Assembly: GCA_965232285.1 (NCBI GenBank)
Contig: CBDDPL010000004.1
Span: 248,001 to 312,000, forward strand
DNA from: Denitrobaculum sp965232285
GTDB taxonomy: Bacteria > Pseudomonadota > Alphaproteobacteria > Kiloniellales > Kiloniellaceae
Length of the DNA: 64,000 nt
Direction of reading: 5' to 3'
The translations under genes and the position numbers were made by a program. Numbering within the stretch: position 1 is the stretch's first letter; each line of letters opens with the position of its first letter. The notes under the pieces are model-generated. The model did no database searches. It worked only from the letters and a program-made list of their open reading frames with translations, and was not told the origin of the DNA. Below are positions 33,934 to 42,070 of the stretch, piece by piece.

Positions 33934-34850
33934 GCTTCTTCCTTCCCGTTTGTGCCCGGCAGAGTCACATCCCCCTTTGCGGCATAGACCTTTGCCACGG
34001 CGGAATCATCCTCACGCCCAAAGCCCGCCGCCTGCGCTTCTTTAAAGAGTGAGAGCGCGGTCTGCGAGAGGGGCAGGGGGAAGTCCGCTGCTTCGCCTTC
34101 CGAGGTCACGATGCCCAGGTCCTTGACGAAGATGTCTACGGCCGATTTCGGGGCGTAGTCGCCCTCGACCACATGCCGGCCCCGGTTTTCGAACATCCAG
34201 GAATTGCCGGCGCACTCGGTGATCACTTCATACAGCGTGCGGGCCTCCAGGCCGGATTTGATCCCCAGCGTCAGCGCTTCGCCCATGGCCGCGATATGCA
34301 CGCCGGCCAGCAACTGGTTGATCATCTTGACCCGGGAGCCGATGCCCGGCTCTTCGCCCAGCTCGAAGATCTTGGTCGCGATGGCATCCAGCGCCGGCCG
34401 CACCCGTTGAAAGGTCTCGCGCGCGCCGGATGCCATGATCGTCATCTCGCCCTTGAGCGCCTTTTCAGCGCCGCCGGAAACCGGTGCGTCGATGACGGAC
34501 ATGCCGGCTGCGGAGAGGCGTTCTGCGACCTTCGCCGTGTAGGAGGGCGGCATGGTCACGCAAAGCACGAAGGTGCTGCCGGGTTTTGCCGCCGCGACGG
34601 CACTGTTTTCGCCGAACAACACCGTTTCGACCTGATCGGCATTGACCACGAAGAGGAAGACGACATCGGCCTGGCTGGCGGCCTCGGACGGGATCGCTGT
34701 TACCTGGCCGCCGGCTTGCGCGAAGGCTTCCAGGGCTTCGTCCCTTACATCCACGCCGGTCGTTGTGAAACCCGCCCTCAAGAGCGAAACCGCTGCGCCC
34801 CAACCCATGGACCCCAGGCCGATCACGGCGGTCTTCAATGGTTCGGGCAT
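33930..34850 (-). CDS. ltnD: L-threonate dehydrogenase (3-hydroxyisobutyrate dehydrogenase family)
   Basis: The 306-residue NAD-dependent enzyme starts at ATG 34850 (MPEPLKTAVIG); the open frame extends further upstream through the operator and is not coding there. The Rossmann motif is VIGLGSMGWGAAVSLL, the substrate motif DAPVSGGAEKALKG and the catalytic Lys is in VKMINQLLAGVH near residue 172. In the L-threonate pathway LtnD makes 2-oxo-tetronate, which OtnI isomerises. It is the first gene of the operon, with a 30-bp operator palindrome 51 bp upstream. 3-Hydroxyisobutyrate or tartronate semialdehyde oxidation is the alternative if context is ignored. Confidence 0.87.
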   Translation of the reverse strand: MPEPLKTAVIGLGSMGWGAAVSLLRAGFTTTGVDVRDEALEAFAQAGGQVTAIPSEAASQADVVFLFVVNADQVETVLFGENSAVAAAKPGSTFVLCVTMPPSYTAKVAERLSAAGMSVIDAPVSGGAEKALKGEMTIMASGARETFQRVRPALDAIATKIFELGEEPGIGSRVKMINQLLAGVHIAAMGEALTLGIKSGLEARTLYEVITECAGNSWMFENRGRHVVEGDYAPKSAVDIFVKDLGIVTSEGEAADFPLPLSQTALSLFKEAQAAGFGREDDSAVAKVYAAKGDVTLPGTNGKEEA

Positions 34851-34900
34851 GGACGGTTCCTTCAAATGATGATCTGCGACGGGCTTTTTGAAACTGGACA

Positions 34901-34930
34901 ACTGGTATCGGTACCGGTATCGATACCAGT
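34901..34930. promoter_or_regulatory. Tandem LacI operators in a 30-bp near-perfect palindrome
   Basis: Two 12-mers abut exactly: GGTATCGGTACC (34904-34915) and the perfect palindrome GGTATCGATACC (34916-34927), flanked by ACT and AGT, so the entire 30 bp is a dyad with only one symmetric mismatch pair. It lies between divergent ltnD (51 bp) and lacI (83 bp). The core TATCGATA is shared with the transporter-operon operator at 27906-27919. The LacI protein is the expected binder, controlling itself and both operons. Confidence 0.8.
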
Positions 34931-35013
34931 TACTGTTATCTCTAAGGAACCAGAAGGCGAGAGTCAATCCGCTGGCGATACCTGAACCAGCCTGTTTGCG
35001 GGAGCAGCACTGC

Positions 35014-36045
35014 GTGAGTACGAGGCCGACACTGGTGGAGGTCGCGGCCCTGGCGGGGGTCAGCAAGATGACCGCGTCGCGCGCCTTGCGTGGCGCTGCG
35101 GACGTTTCCGAAGCCAATATCGGCAAGGTTCTGCGGGCCGCCGAAGAAATCGGCTATGTCACCAATCACCTGGCGACCTCGCTCTCTTCGCGCAGCACCA
35201 ACCTGGTGGGCGTCGTCGTGCCCTCCATGTCGAACATCGTCTTCGCGGAGGTCCTGGCCGGAATCTCCGATGCCATTCAGGAAAGCGGAAAGCAGCCGGT
35301 CTTCGGGATCTCCAACTATGACGCCGAAACCGAGAAGGCGATCATCCGGGACATGCTGTCGTGGCGCCCGGTGGGCATGATCGTGACCGGCCTCGAACAG
35401 GCGGCACAGTCCCGCAAACTGCTCGCCGGTGCCGGCATTCCGGTGGTCCAGATCATGGATGTCGATGGTGAGGCCATCGATATCACCGTCGGGCTCTCCC
35501 ATGATGAGGCCGGTCGCGATATGGCGCGCGCCCTGATCGGACGGGGTTGCTCGAAGATCGCCTATGTTGGCGCGGCCCTCGAAAAAGATGTGCGCGCCCG
35601 AAAGCGCAGGGAGGGTTTCTGCCGGGAGTTGGAGCAGCAGGGGCTCTCTCTGGCGGCGTCACGCCTTGACGAGCGGTTTTCGTCGCTCTCGCTCGGCCGA
35701 AGCTTGACGGAAGATCTTCTGACATCAGGAACGGAGATCGACTGCATCTACTACTCGAACGACGACATGGCCGCCGGTGGTCTCTTTGCCTGTATGGCGG
35801 CGGGTGTTGCGGTGCCCAAGCAGGTAACGCTCGCGGGCTTCAACGGCCTTGAGTTCCTGGAAGGACTGCCGGTGCGGCTTGCCACCACGCGCTCGCCGCG
35901 CCGGGAGATCGGCGCCGAGGCCATCCGGCTGTTGCTGGCCGCCCTGGAGCGTCCGCTTGATGCCCATGAAAGACGACGGGCGTTCCGGCCGGCAATAGAT
36001 CTGGGCGAAGCGAAAGCTCACTCTGATTTGTCTGGTGCCTCCTAG
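35014..36045 (+). CDS. LacI-family transcriptional regulator of the tetronate regulon
   Basis: The 343-residue protein starts at GTG 35014 (VSTRPTLVEVAALAG), with GGAG 10 nt upstream; the open frame upstream runs through the operator and encodes a meaningless Tyr-Arg repeat. The helix-turn-helix LVEVAALAGVSKMTASRAL and hinge NHLATSLSSRSTNLVG are followed by a periplasmic-binding-like effector domain (about residues 60-335). It lies divergent from the catabolic operon. Operators with a TATCGATA core stand in front of both operons, so it probably represses both until a tetronate or pathway intermediate is present. Confidence 0.9.
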   Translation: MSTRPTLVEVAALAGVSKMTASRALRGAADVSEANIGKVLRAAEEIGYVTNHLATSLSSRSTNLVGVVVPSMSNIVFAEVLAGISDAIQESGKQPVFGISNYDAETEKAIIRDMLSWRPVGMIVTGLEQAAQSRKLLAGAGIPVVQIMDVDGEAIDITVGLSHDEAGRDMARALIGRGCSKIAYVGAALEKDVRARKRREGFCRELEQQGLSLAASRLDERFSSLSLGRSLTEDLLTSGTEIDCIYYSNDDMAAGGLFACMAAGVAVPKQVTLAGFNGLEFLEGLPVRLATTRSPRREIGAEAIRLLLAALERPLDAHERRRAFRPAIDLGEAKAHSDLSGAS

Positions 36046-36115
36046 CGCCTTCCCTTAATGCTGTGTGCTTCATCTTTCGGACTTTCCAGCAGAGTCCAGC
36101 CAACAGGGAAAAGAT

Positions 36116-36763
36116 ATGGCCGATTTTGAGCTGATTATCGGGAACAAGAACTACTCCTCCTGGTCTTTCCGGCCCTGGCTTGCGATGAAGGTGAAGGAAA
36201 TTCCCTTCAAGGAGACCTTGAGCCCTTTCGACGAGGCGAACGATTCGGCGCATTTCCTGGCGTTTTCACCCACGAAGAAAGTGCCTGTTCTGAAACACGG
36301 CGACACGACGGTCTGGGAATCGCTGGCGATCCTGGAGTATCTGGCCGATCTCTTTCCCGAGCAGGGCTTCTGGCCCCAAGATCGTGTCGCACGGGCCTGG
36401 GCGCGCGCGGTTTCGAACGAAATGCACGCAGGCTTTGCGGATCTGCGGATCGAATGCTCCATGAATATGCGGCGTGAGGTCCGGGCGATCCAGGTCTCGG
36501 ACGCGGTGCGCCGGGATGTGGCGCGGATCGAGACCATCTGGGCGGAGTGCCTGGCGGCTTCCGGCGGGCCTTTCCTCTTCGGCGAATTCTCTAACGCGGA
36601 TGCCATGTACGCGCCGGTGGTCAACCGGCTGCACCGCTATGAACTCAGCCGGACATCGGCGGTGCTGGCCTATTCCGAAGCCATGACGGCGCTGCCGGCC
36701 TGGCAGGAATGGGAAGCGGCGGGTAAGGCGGAACCCTGGATCGTCGAGGCGGATGAAGCCTGA
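36116..36763 (+). CDS. Glutathione S-transferase family protein
   Basis: The 215-residue protein begins at ATG 36116 (MADFELIIGNKNYSSWSFRPW), after GGGAAAAG. The frame is open to 36065 but family similarity begins at the internal ATG. The thioredoxin-like N-terminal domain contains a Ser-rich active-site loop (NYSSWS) and the conserved KVPVLKHGDTTVWESLAILEYLADLFPE; the C-terminal part is all-helical. It resembles the YfcF-like bacterial group. It overlaps the following gene by 11 bp if that gene starts at 36753. No clear substrate. Confidence 0.88.
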   Translation: MADFELIIGNKNYSSWSFRPWLAMKVKEIPFKETLSPFDEANDSAHFLAFSPTKKVPVLKHGDTTVWESLAILEYLADLFPEQGFWPQDRVARAWARAVSNEMHAGFADLRIECSMNMRREVRAIQVSDAVRRDVARIETIWAECLAASGGPFLFGEFSNADAMYAPVVNRLHRYELSRTSAVLAYSEAMTALPAWQEWEAAGKAEPWIVEADEA

Positions 36764-37724
36764 TCCAGGTGACTTGGTTATCAACAGCGGAAAATCGGTG
36801 TTTATGCAGATTGAAGACTTGAAGCAGGCGCTTTCCGAGGTGCTGGAAGCGTCGAACGAAGATGCCGTCTTGACTTTGGACTCAGGCAAGCCGGGGCCTG
36901 TGGTCTCGCTGGTCGCTCTGACCCACGGCAATGAAGTTACGGGAGTCGTAACGGCGCAGCGTGTCCTCGCGGGACTCCGCTCGGGCGACCTGCAGCAGCG
37001 CAGCGGCCGTCTTCAGATCGTCCTGGCCAACTACGAGATCCTGCGCGATGCCGAGGGCTTCGACGACCTGGTACGCTTCAGGTTCGAGGATATGAACCGG
37101 ATCTGGGCGAAGAACGGCAGCGCAGAGCACGAGTACCAGGCCAAGGAGCGCATCCGGTCTTATATCGAAGGCTCGGATCATGTGATCGATCTTCATTCCA
37201 CCAACCGCGCCTCGACGGCCATCGGGATTCTGATGGGGGCCGGGGAAACCGGCATCGAGGCCATGCGGCGGCACCTCGATACCCCTTACGTGCTCCTGGA
37301 CGCCGAGAAATTCCTTAACGGCATGTCTCTGGTCGAATATCACCACCGGAGCCGGGGTGAGGGCCTTTCCCTGGTGATCGAGGCTGGACAGCATTTCGAT
37401 TTCTCGACCATCGAGACCAATGTCGAGAACAGCATCAACCTTTTGAAGCATCTCGAGATTCTCGAAGGCGAGGTCCGGGATTTGCCGCAGCCACCCAAAA
37501 TCCTGCGCGTTTATGCCTCGGGTATCGCCCAGTTTGCCGGAAATGCCATCTCCTGGGTGTATAGCGATGATCCCGAGGGCTTCGACTTCGTCGAGAAAGG
37601 CACCCATATCTGCGATCTCAACGGGGAAGCGGTCGTGGTCGACCGCGACAGCTATATCGTCATGCAGCAGGTCGAGGCCTTGCATGCGGGTAAGGAGATG
37701 TATTACCTCGCGGCTGAAGTCTGA
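36753..37724 (+). CDS. Succinylglutamate desuccinylase/aspartoacylase family zinc deacylase
   Basis: The 323-residue protein carries the AstE/AspA zinc pattern: THGNEVTG (His, Glu), then IDLHSTN with the second His, and NRIWAK in between. Catalytic Glu is probably in LVIEAGQHFDF. These enzymes split an acyl group from an amino acid, or act on related amides. The start is uncertain: ATG 36753 overlaps the previous gene, while GTG 36798 and ATG 36804 lie just after the spurious stretch and would give a protein 15-17 residues shorter. Substrate not determined. Confidence 0.82.
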   Translation: MKPDPGDLVINSGKSVFMQIEDLKQALSEVLEASNEDAVLTLDSGKPGPVVSLVALTHGNEVTGVVTAQRVLAGLRSGDLQQRSGRLQIVLANYEILRDAEGFDDLVRFRFEDMNRIWAKNGSAEHEYQAKERIRSYIEGSDHVIDLHSTNRASTAIGILMGAGETGIEAMRRHLDTPYVLLDAEKFLNGMSLVEYHHRSRGEGLSLVIEAGQHFDFSTIETNVENSINLLKHLEILEGEVRDLPQPPKILRVYASGIAQFAGNAISWVYSDDPEGFDFVEKGTHICDLNGEAVVVDRDSYIVMQQVEALHAGKEMYYLAAEV

Positions 37725-37845
37725 CACGCCACTGACTTATTTTCGCAGCAATCGGATTTACAGCCTGCCGCCCAGTCGCTAAAAGCGCGCCTGAGACCGA
37801 AGCGTAAACAAACGCTTGGCGAGTGCGACGTGCTGGAGTGGCCGG

Positions 37846-38976
37846 ATGGTCGAGACGATTCCCTTCATAGACCTTGCGACGCAGCGTGACCGGTTGCAGC
37901 CGCAACTGGATCAGGCGATCGCCCGTGTCCTTGGCCATGCGCAGTTCATCCTGGGCCCGGAGGTACGGGAACTGGAGGTGCGCCTGGCCGACTATGCCCA
38001 GGTCGGTCATGCCGTTACCTGCGCGAACGGCACGGACGCCCTGATGCTGGCGCTGATGTCCGAAGGGATCGGTCCGGGCGATGCCGTCTTCGCGCCTGCC
38101 TTTACCTTTGTTGCCACAGCGGAGGCCCCGGCCGTCCTGGGGGCGCAGGTGGTGCTGGTGGATATCGAGGAAGGCAGCTTCAACATCGATCCGACCAGCC
38201 TGGAACAGGCGATTGAAGGCCTTAAGGATTCCGATGTTAAGCCGCGCGCCGTCATCGCCGTGGATCTCTTCGGACAGCCGGCGAATTACGATGCCTTGAA
38301 GGCCATTGCCGAGCGGCACGGCCTGCTGTTGATCGCTGACGCCGCGCAGAGTTTCGGCGCCAGCCGTGACGGCTGCCCTGTGGGCGGGCTTGCCGACTAT
38401 ACGACCACCAGCTTCTTTCCGGCCAAACCCCTGGGCTGCTACGGCGACGGGGGCGCCATCTTTACCCACGACGCGGATGCCGCCGCTCGGCTCAAATCCC
38501 TGCGGGTTCATGGCGAGGGGACGGACCGCTATGACAATGTGCGGATTGGGCTGAACAGCAGGCTCGACAGCATTCAAGCCGCGGTTTTGCTGCAAAAGCT
38601 GGCGATCCTGCCGGACGAACTCACCAAACGGCAGGCCGTGGCCGACCGTTATCACCGGGGGCTTGGCGAGCTCTGTAAAACGCCGCAACTGGCGCAGAAT
38701 TGCACTTCATCCTGGGCGCAATACACGGTTCTGGTCCAGGATCGCGAGGGGCTGCGCGGGCGTTGTGCCGATCAGGGTGTTCCCACGGCGGTCTACTATC
38801 CGGTGACGCTCGACCGGCAAACCGGGTATCGAGACTGCCTTATCGGTGCGGGCGGACTTTCCGTTTCCCACGCGCTGGCCGAGCAGGTCGTCAGCCTGCC
38901 TATGCACCCTTATCTGGAGCCGGCCGTCCAGGACCGCATCATCGAGGCCGTCACATCGGCGATATCCGCCGGATAA
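37846..38976 (+). CDS. DegT/DnrJ/EryC1/StrS-family sugar aminotransferase (GnnB/WbpE-like)
   Basis: The 376-residue PLP enzyme starts at ATG 37846 (MVETIPFIDLATQRDRLQP), where GGAG is 9 nt upstream. Family motifs are CANGTDALMLAL, DLFGQPANYDAL, the lysine region ADAAQSFGASRDGCPVGG, TTTSFFPAKPLGCYGDGGAIF (PLP lysine in FFPAKPLG) and GLNSRLDSIQAAVL. These enzymes aminate nucleotide-linked keto sugars. With the Gfo/Idh/MocA dehydrogenase at 20.0 kb it could make UDP-GlcNAc3N, as GnnA-GnnB do, but a WbpE-like O-antigen role is equally possible. A sugar epimerase gene follows. Confidence 0.87.
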   Translation: MVETIPFIDLATQRDRLQPQLDQAIARVLGHAQFILGPEVRELEVRLADYAQVGHAVTCANGTDALMLALMSEGIGPGDAVFAPAFTFVATAEAPAVLGAQVVLVDIEEGSFNIDPTSLEQAIEGLKDSDVKPRAVIAVDLFGQPANYDALKAIAERHGLLLIADAAQSFGASRDGCPVGGLADYTTTSFFPAKPLGCYGDGGAIFTHDADAAARLKSLRVHGEGTDRYDNVRIGLNSRLDSIQAAVLLQKLAILPDELTKRQAVADRYHRGLGELCKTPQLAQNCTSSWAQYTVLVQDREGLRGRCADQGVPTAVYYPVTLDRQTGYRDCLIGAGGLSVSHALAEQVVSLPMHPYLEPAVQDRIIEAVTSAISAG

Positions 38977-39120
38977 GAAATCTTAACCACTGCCATGCGA
39001 AGACAGGGCCGCGTCTCCTTGGGCGTGGCCTCCTGGCGCGATTTTGGACGCGACAAAGGCAGGTCGAGTGTTTAAGTTCTTGCGAAATTTTCCCCCTCAC
39101 CCGTTAAGCAGTTGTCTGGT

Positions 39121-40131
39121 ATGAAATTTCTGGTCACTGGCCATGCTGGCTTCATCGGTAATCACGTCGCGCTGCAATTGCTTGAGCGTGGCGATGAGGT
39201 CGTCGGTCTCGATAACTTAAATCCTTACTACGACGTCAATCTCAAGCAGGCGCGGCTGGATCGCCTGCAGCGCTTTGAAGGCTTTACCCACAGTCAGCTC
39301 GACCTCGAGGACAGTGAAGGTGTTGCGGCCTTGTTTCGGGACCACAAACCCGACAAGGTCATCCATCTGGCCGCGCAGGCCGGGGTCCGCTACAGCCTGG
39401 AAAATCCGCGCAGCTATATCGACAGCAATATCGTCGGCTTCCTGAACATTCTGGAAGGCTGCCGGCATCAGGAGGCCCAGCACCTCGTCTACGCCTCCTC
39501 AAGCTCCGTTTACGGGGCTAACGAAAACACGCCTTTCTCAGTCCATCACAATGTGGACCATCCGCTGAGCCTCTACGCCGCGAGCAAGAAGTCCAACGAG
39601 ATGATGGCCCATACCTACAGCCATCTCTTTCGGGTCCCTGTGACAGGGCTGCGCTTCTTCACGGTTTACGGCCCTTGGGGGCGTCCCGATATGGCGCTGT
39701 TCCTCTTCTGCAAGGCGATCCTGGAGGGCCGGCCCATCGATGTCTTCAACCGTGGTGAGATGCAGCGGGATTTCACATACGTCGACGATATCGTCGCGGG
39801 TGTCATTGCCTGCGCCGACAATACAGCGCAGGTAAACGAAGACTGGAGCGGCGCCGCGCCGGATCCGGGCACCAGTGGCGTGGCTCCTTATCGTGTCTAC
39901 AACATCGGCAACAGCCGGCCTGTGGAGCTGATGAAATACATCGAGGTCCTGGAGCAGTGTCTTGGTAAGACCGCCGAAAAGAACATGCTGCCCATGCAGC
40001 CCGGCGATGTGCCGGCAACCTGGGCCGATGTTTCGGACCTGAAGAACGATGTCGGCTACCAGCCCTCGACCACGGTCGAAACCGGTGTTGCCCGCTTCGT
40101 CGAGTGGTACCGGGATTTCTACAAGGTTTAA
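39121..40131 (+). CDS. NAD-dependent epimerase, UDP-glucuronate 4-epimerase-like
   Basis: The 336-residue short-chain epimerase begins at ATG 39121 (MKFLVTGHAGFIGNH); the frame runs three codons further to a TTG. It has the Rossmann motif VTGHAGFIG, the catalytic SSSSVYG and YAASKKSNE residues, and the typical YGPWGRPDMALFLF and RDFTYVDDIV segments of UDP-glucuronate epimerases (LspL/WbnF type). It would turn UDP-glucuronate into UDP-galacturonate for envelope polysaccharide. It stands next to a sugar aminotransferase gene. Its last codons are part of an 18-bp tandem repeat shared with the end of potI. Confidence 0.88.
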   Translation: MKFLVTGHAGFIGNHVALQLLERGDEVVGLDNLNPYYDVNLKQARLDRLQRFEGFTHSQLDLEDSEGVAALFRDHKPDKVIHLAAQAGVRYSLENPRSYIDSNIVGFLNILEGCRHQEAQHLVYASSSSVYGANENTPFSVHHNVDHPLSLYAASKKSNEMMAHTYSHLFRVPVTGLRFFTVYGPWGRPDMALFLFCKAILEGRPIDVFNRGEMQRDFTYVDDIVAGVIACADNTAQVNEDWSGAAPDPGTSGVAPYRVYNIGNSRPVELMKYIEVLEQCLGKTAEKNMLPMQPGDVPATWADVSDLKNDVGYQPSTTVETGVARFVEWYRDFYKV

Positions 40132-40152
40132 GCCTTCTACAAAGTCTAAGCT
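40117..40152. repeat. 18-bp imperfect tandem duplication over two convergent gene ends
   Basis: TTCTACAAGGTTTAAGCC (40117-40134) is followed at once by TTCTACAAAGTCTAAGCT (40135-40152); 15 of 18 positions match. The first copy holds the epimerase stop codon and the second holds the stop of potI on the other strand. Confidence 0.75.
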
Positions 40153-40967
40153 TCCGCCGCGGCCATGCGTTCGTCACGGGCTTTGGCCGCTTCCTGACGA
40201 CGGGAAACGATCGAGGCGACCAACACCCCTGTGGCTACCAGCCCAACCAGAATCGTCGAGACGGCGTTGATTTCCGGCGTGACCCCCAGCCGCACCTGAC
40301 TGTAGATCTTCATGGGCAGCGTCGTCGCCCCGGGACCGGTCGTGAAGCTGGCGATCACCAGATCATCGAGCGAGAGGGTGAAGGAAAGCAGCCAGCCGGA
40401 AACCACGGCCGGCAGGATGATCGGCAGTGTCACCGCGAAGAAGGTCTTGCCCGGCGGACAGCCGAGATCCATGGCTGCTTCCTCGATCGAATGGTCGAAG
40501 GTGGCCATGCGCGACTGCACCACCACCGCGACGTAGCACATGGAAAAGGTGATGTGCGCAATGGTGACGGTCAGGAATCCCCGGTCGAGGGAGATCGCCA
40601 CGAACATGAGCAGCAACGAGAGACCGGTGATCACCTCGGGCATCACGAGTGGCGCATAGATCATGCCGGAAAAGAGAGTGCGGCCGCGGAACCTGCCGAA
40701 GCGGGTCAGCATGATGCCTGACATGGTGCCCAGAAGGGTTGCCACACTGGAGGCCACGAAAGCGACCTTGAGCGTGACCCAGGCGGCGTTCAGCAGGCCC
40801 TCATTCCTGAGCATCTCGCCGTACCACTTGGTCGAAAAACCGCCCCAGACCGTCACCAGTTTCGATTCGTTGAAGCTGAAGATGATCAGCAGAAGGATCG
40901 GCAGGTAAAGGAAGCTGAATCCGAGGATCAGCGCCGACCAGGTAAACCAGGTAAGACCCTTATGCAT
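40146..40967 (-). CDS. potI: Putrescine/spermidine ABC transporter permease (PotI/PotC type)
   Basis: The 273-residue inner-membrane protein has about six helices and the EAA loop SIEEAAMDLGCPPGKTFFAVTLP. The opening FSFNESKLVTVWGGFSTKWYGEML is typical of PotC/PotI. GGGGAGG precedes the ATG at 40967. It is the last gene of the potF-potG-potH-potI operon. Residues at the C-terminus (AAKARDERMAAAEA) are extended and charged. Confidence 0.92.
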   Translation of the reverse strand: MHKGLTWFTWSALILGFSFLYLPILLLIIFSFNESKLVTVWGGFSTKWYGEMLRNEGLLNAAWVTLKVAFVASSVATLLGTMSGIMLTRFGRFRGRTLFSGMIYAPLVMPEVITGLSLLLMFVAISLDRGFLTVTIAHITFSMCYVAVVVQSRMATFDHSIEEAAMDLGCPPGKTFFAVTLPIILPAVVSGWLLSFTLSLDDLVIASFTTGPGATTLPMKIYSQVRLGVTPEINAVSTILVGLVATGVLVASIVSRRQEAAKARDERMAAAEA

Positions 40968-41029
40968 GACGGACCTCCCCGTGCGCGGGGTGTCGTCTAT
41001 GGATGGGCAGGGGCATCACGGCAGCCATA

Positions 41030-42061
41030 TCAAATCCCCCTGTTCTTTTCCTGCAGCTTCTGGAAGGCGACGATCGGAAGCACCAGGATCAGAAGCAGGA
41101 TGACAGCCACTGCGGAAGATAGCGGCCAGTCCCGGTTGGAGAAGAACTCGGCCCAGAGCGTTTTGCCGATCATCAGGGTGCTGGAGCCGCCAAGCAGATC
41201 CGGAATCACAAATTCGCCGAGCGCCGGAATGAAGACCAGGAAACAGCCGGCGATCACGCCTGGCAGGGAGAGCGGAAAGGTGATCTGCCAGAAGGCCTTG
41301 ATCGGCCGGCTGCCCAGGTCGGCGGCGGCTTCCAGCAGGCTGTCATCCATCTTTTCCAGGCTGGCGTAGAGCGGCAGGACCATGAAGGGCAGGTAGGAAT
41401 AGATAATGCCGATATAGACCGCCGTGTCCGTGTTCATGATGGTCAGCGGCTGGTCGATAATGCCCAGATTGAGCAGCAGCAGGTTCAGGAGGCCTTCTTT
41501 CTTCAGGATACCGATCCAGGCGTAGACCCGGATCAGAAAGGAGGTCCAGAAAGGCAGGATCACCAGCATCAGCAGCGCCAGGCGCCACTGCTTGGGTGCG
41601 CGCGTCATGCCGTAGGCAAGAGGATAGCCGACCAGAAGCGTGAGCAAGGTCGAGATGCCGGCGATCTTCACGCTGTTCAGATAGGCCCGCCAGTAGAGAT
41701 CGTCCTCGAAGAGCAACTGATAGTTCTCGAGGTTCAGCCTGATCTGGACATAGATCTCGTCGACCAGTTCGAAGAGGGGCGTGTAGGGCGGCTGGCTGAT
41801 GGCATATTCGGAGAAGCTGATCTTCAGGACGATCAGGAAGGGCGCCAGGAAGAACAGCAGCAGCCAGAGGTAAGGTGTCGAGATCAGAAGACCCCTGGCA
41901 CTGAGGCCGCTGTGGCTGAGCAAGGCGCTGAGCCAGCGATAGGGTGCGAGCAGCAGGAGTTGCTTGTGCAGTTCCTCGAAGACCCCCGCCAGGCCTCCGG
42001 CGGCGCGGGCGTCCAGATAGGCGACCTTTGGTGTGTCGTTATCCTGTCCGTTTCGGCTCAT
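41030..42061 (-). CDS. potH: Putrescine ABC transporter permease (PotH/PotB type)
   Basis: The 343-residue permease has six main helices and the EAA loop LLEAAADLGSRPIKAFWQITFP. The N-terminal 60 residues are an extra polar part (DTPKVAYLDARAAGG) before the first helix, longer than in PotB, as in PotH proteins. ALGEFVIPDLLGGSSTLMIG is a family motif. It follows potG by 9 bp and potI follows after 62 bp. Confidence 0.92.
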   Translation of the reverse strand: MSRNGQDNDTPKVAYLDARAAGGLAGVFEELHKQLLLLAPYRWLSALLSHSGLSARGLLISTPYLWLLLFFLAPFLIVLKISFSEYAISQPPYTPLFELVDEIYVQIRLNLENYQLLFEDDLYWRAYLNSVKIAGISTLLTLLVGYPLAYGMTRAPKQWRLALLMLVILPFWTSFLIRVYAWIGILKKEGLLNLLLLNLGIIDQPLTIMNTDTAVYIGIIYSYLPFMVLPLYASLEKMDDSLLEAAADLGSRPIKAFWQITFPLSLPGVIAGCFLVFIPALGEFVIPDLLGGSSTLMIGKTLWAEFFSNRDWPLSSAVAVILLLILVLPIVAFQKLQEKNRGI

Positions 42062-42070
42062 GGCATCTGC

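Noticed and set aside
34888..35013. N-terminal extensions of lacI and ltnD containing a Tyr-Arg repeat
   Set aside because: The repeat is only the translation of the operator palindrome; downstream starts match the families.
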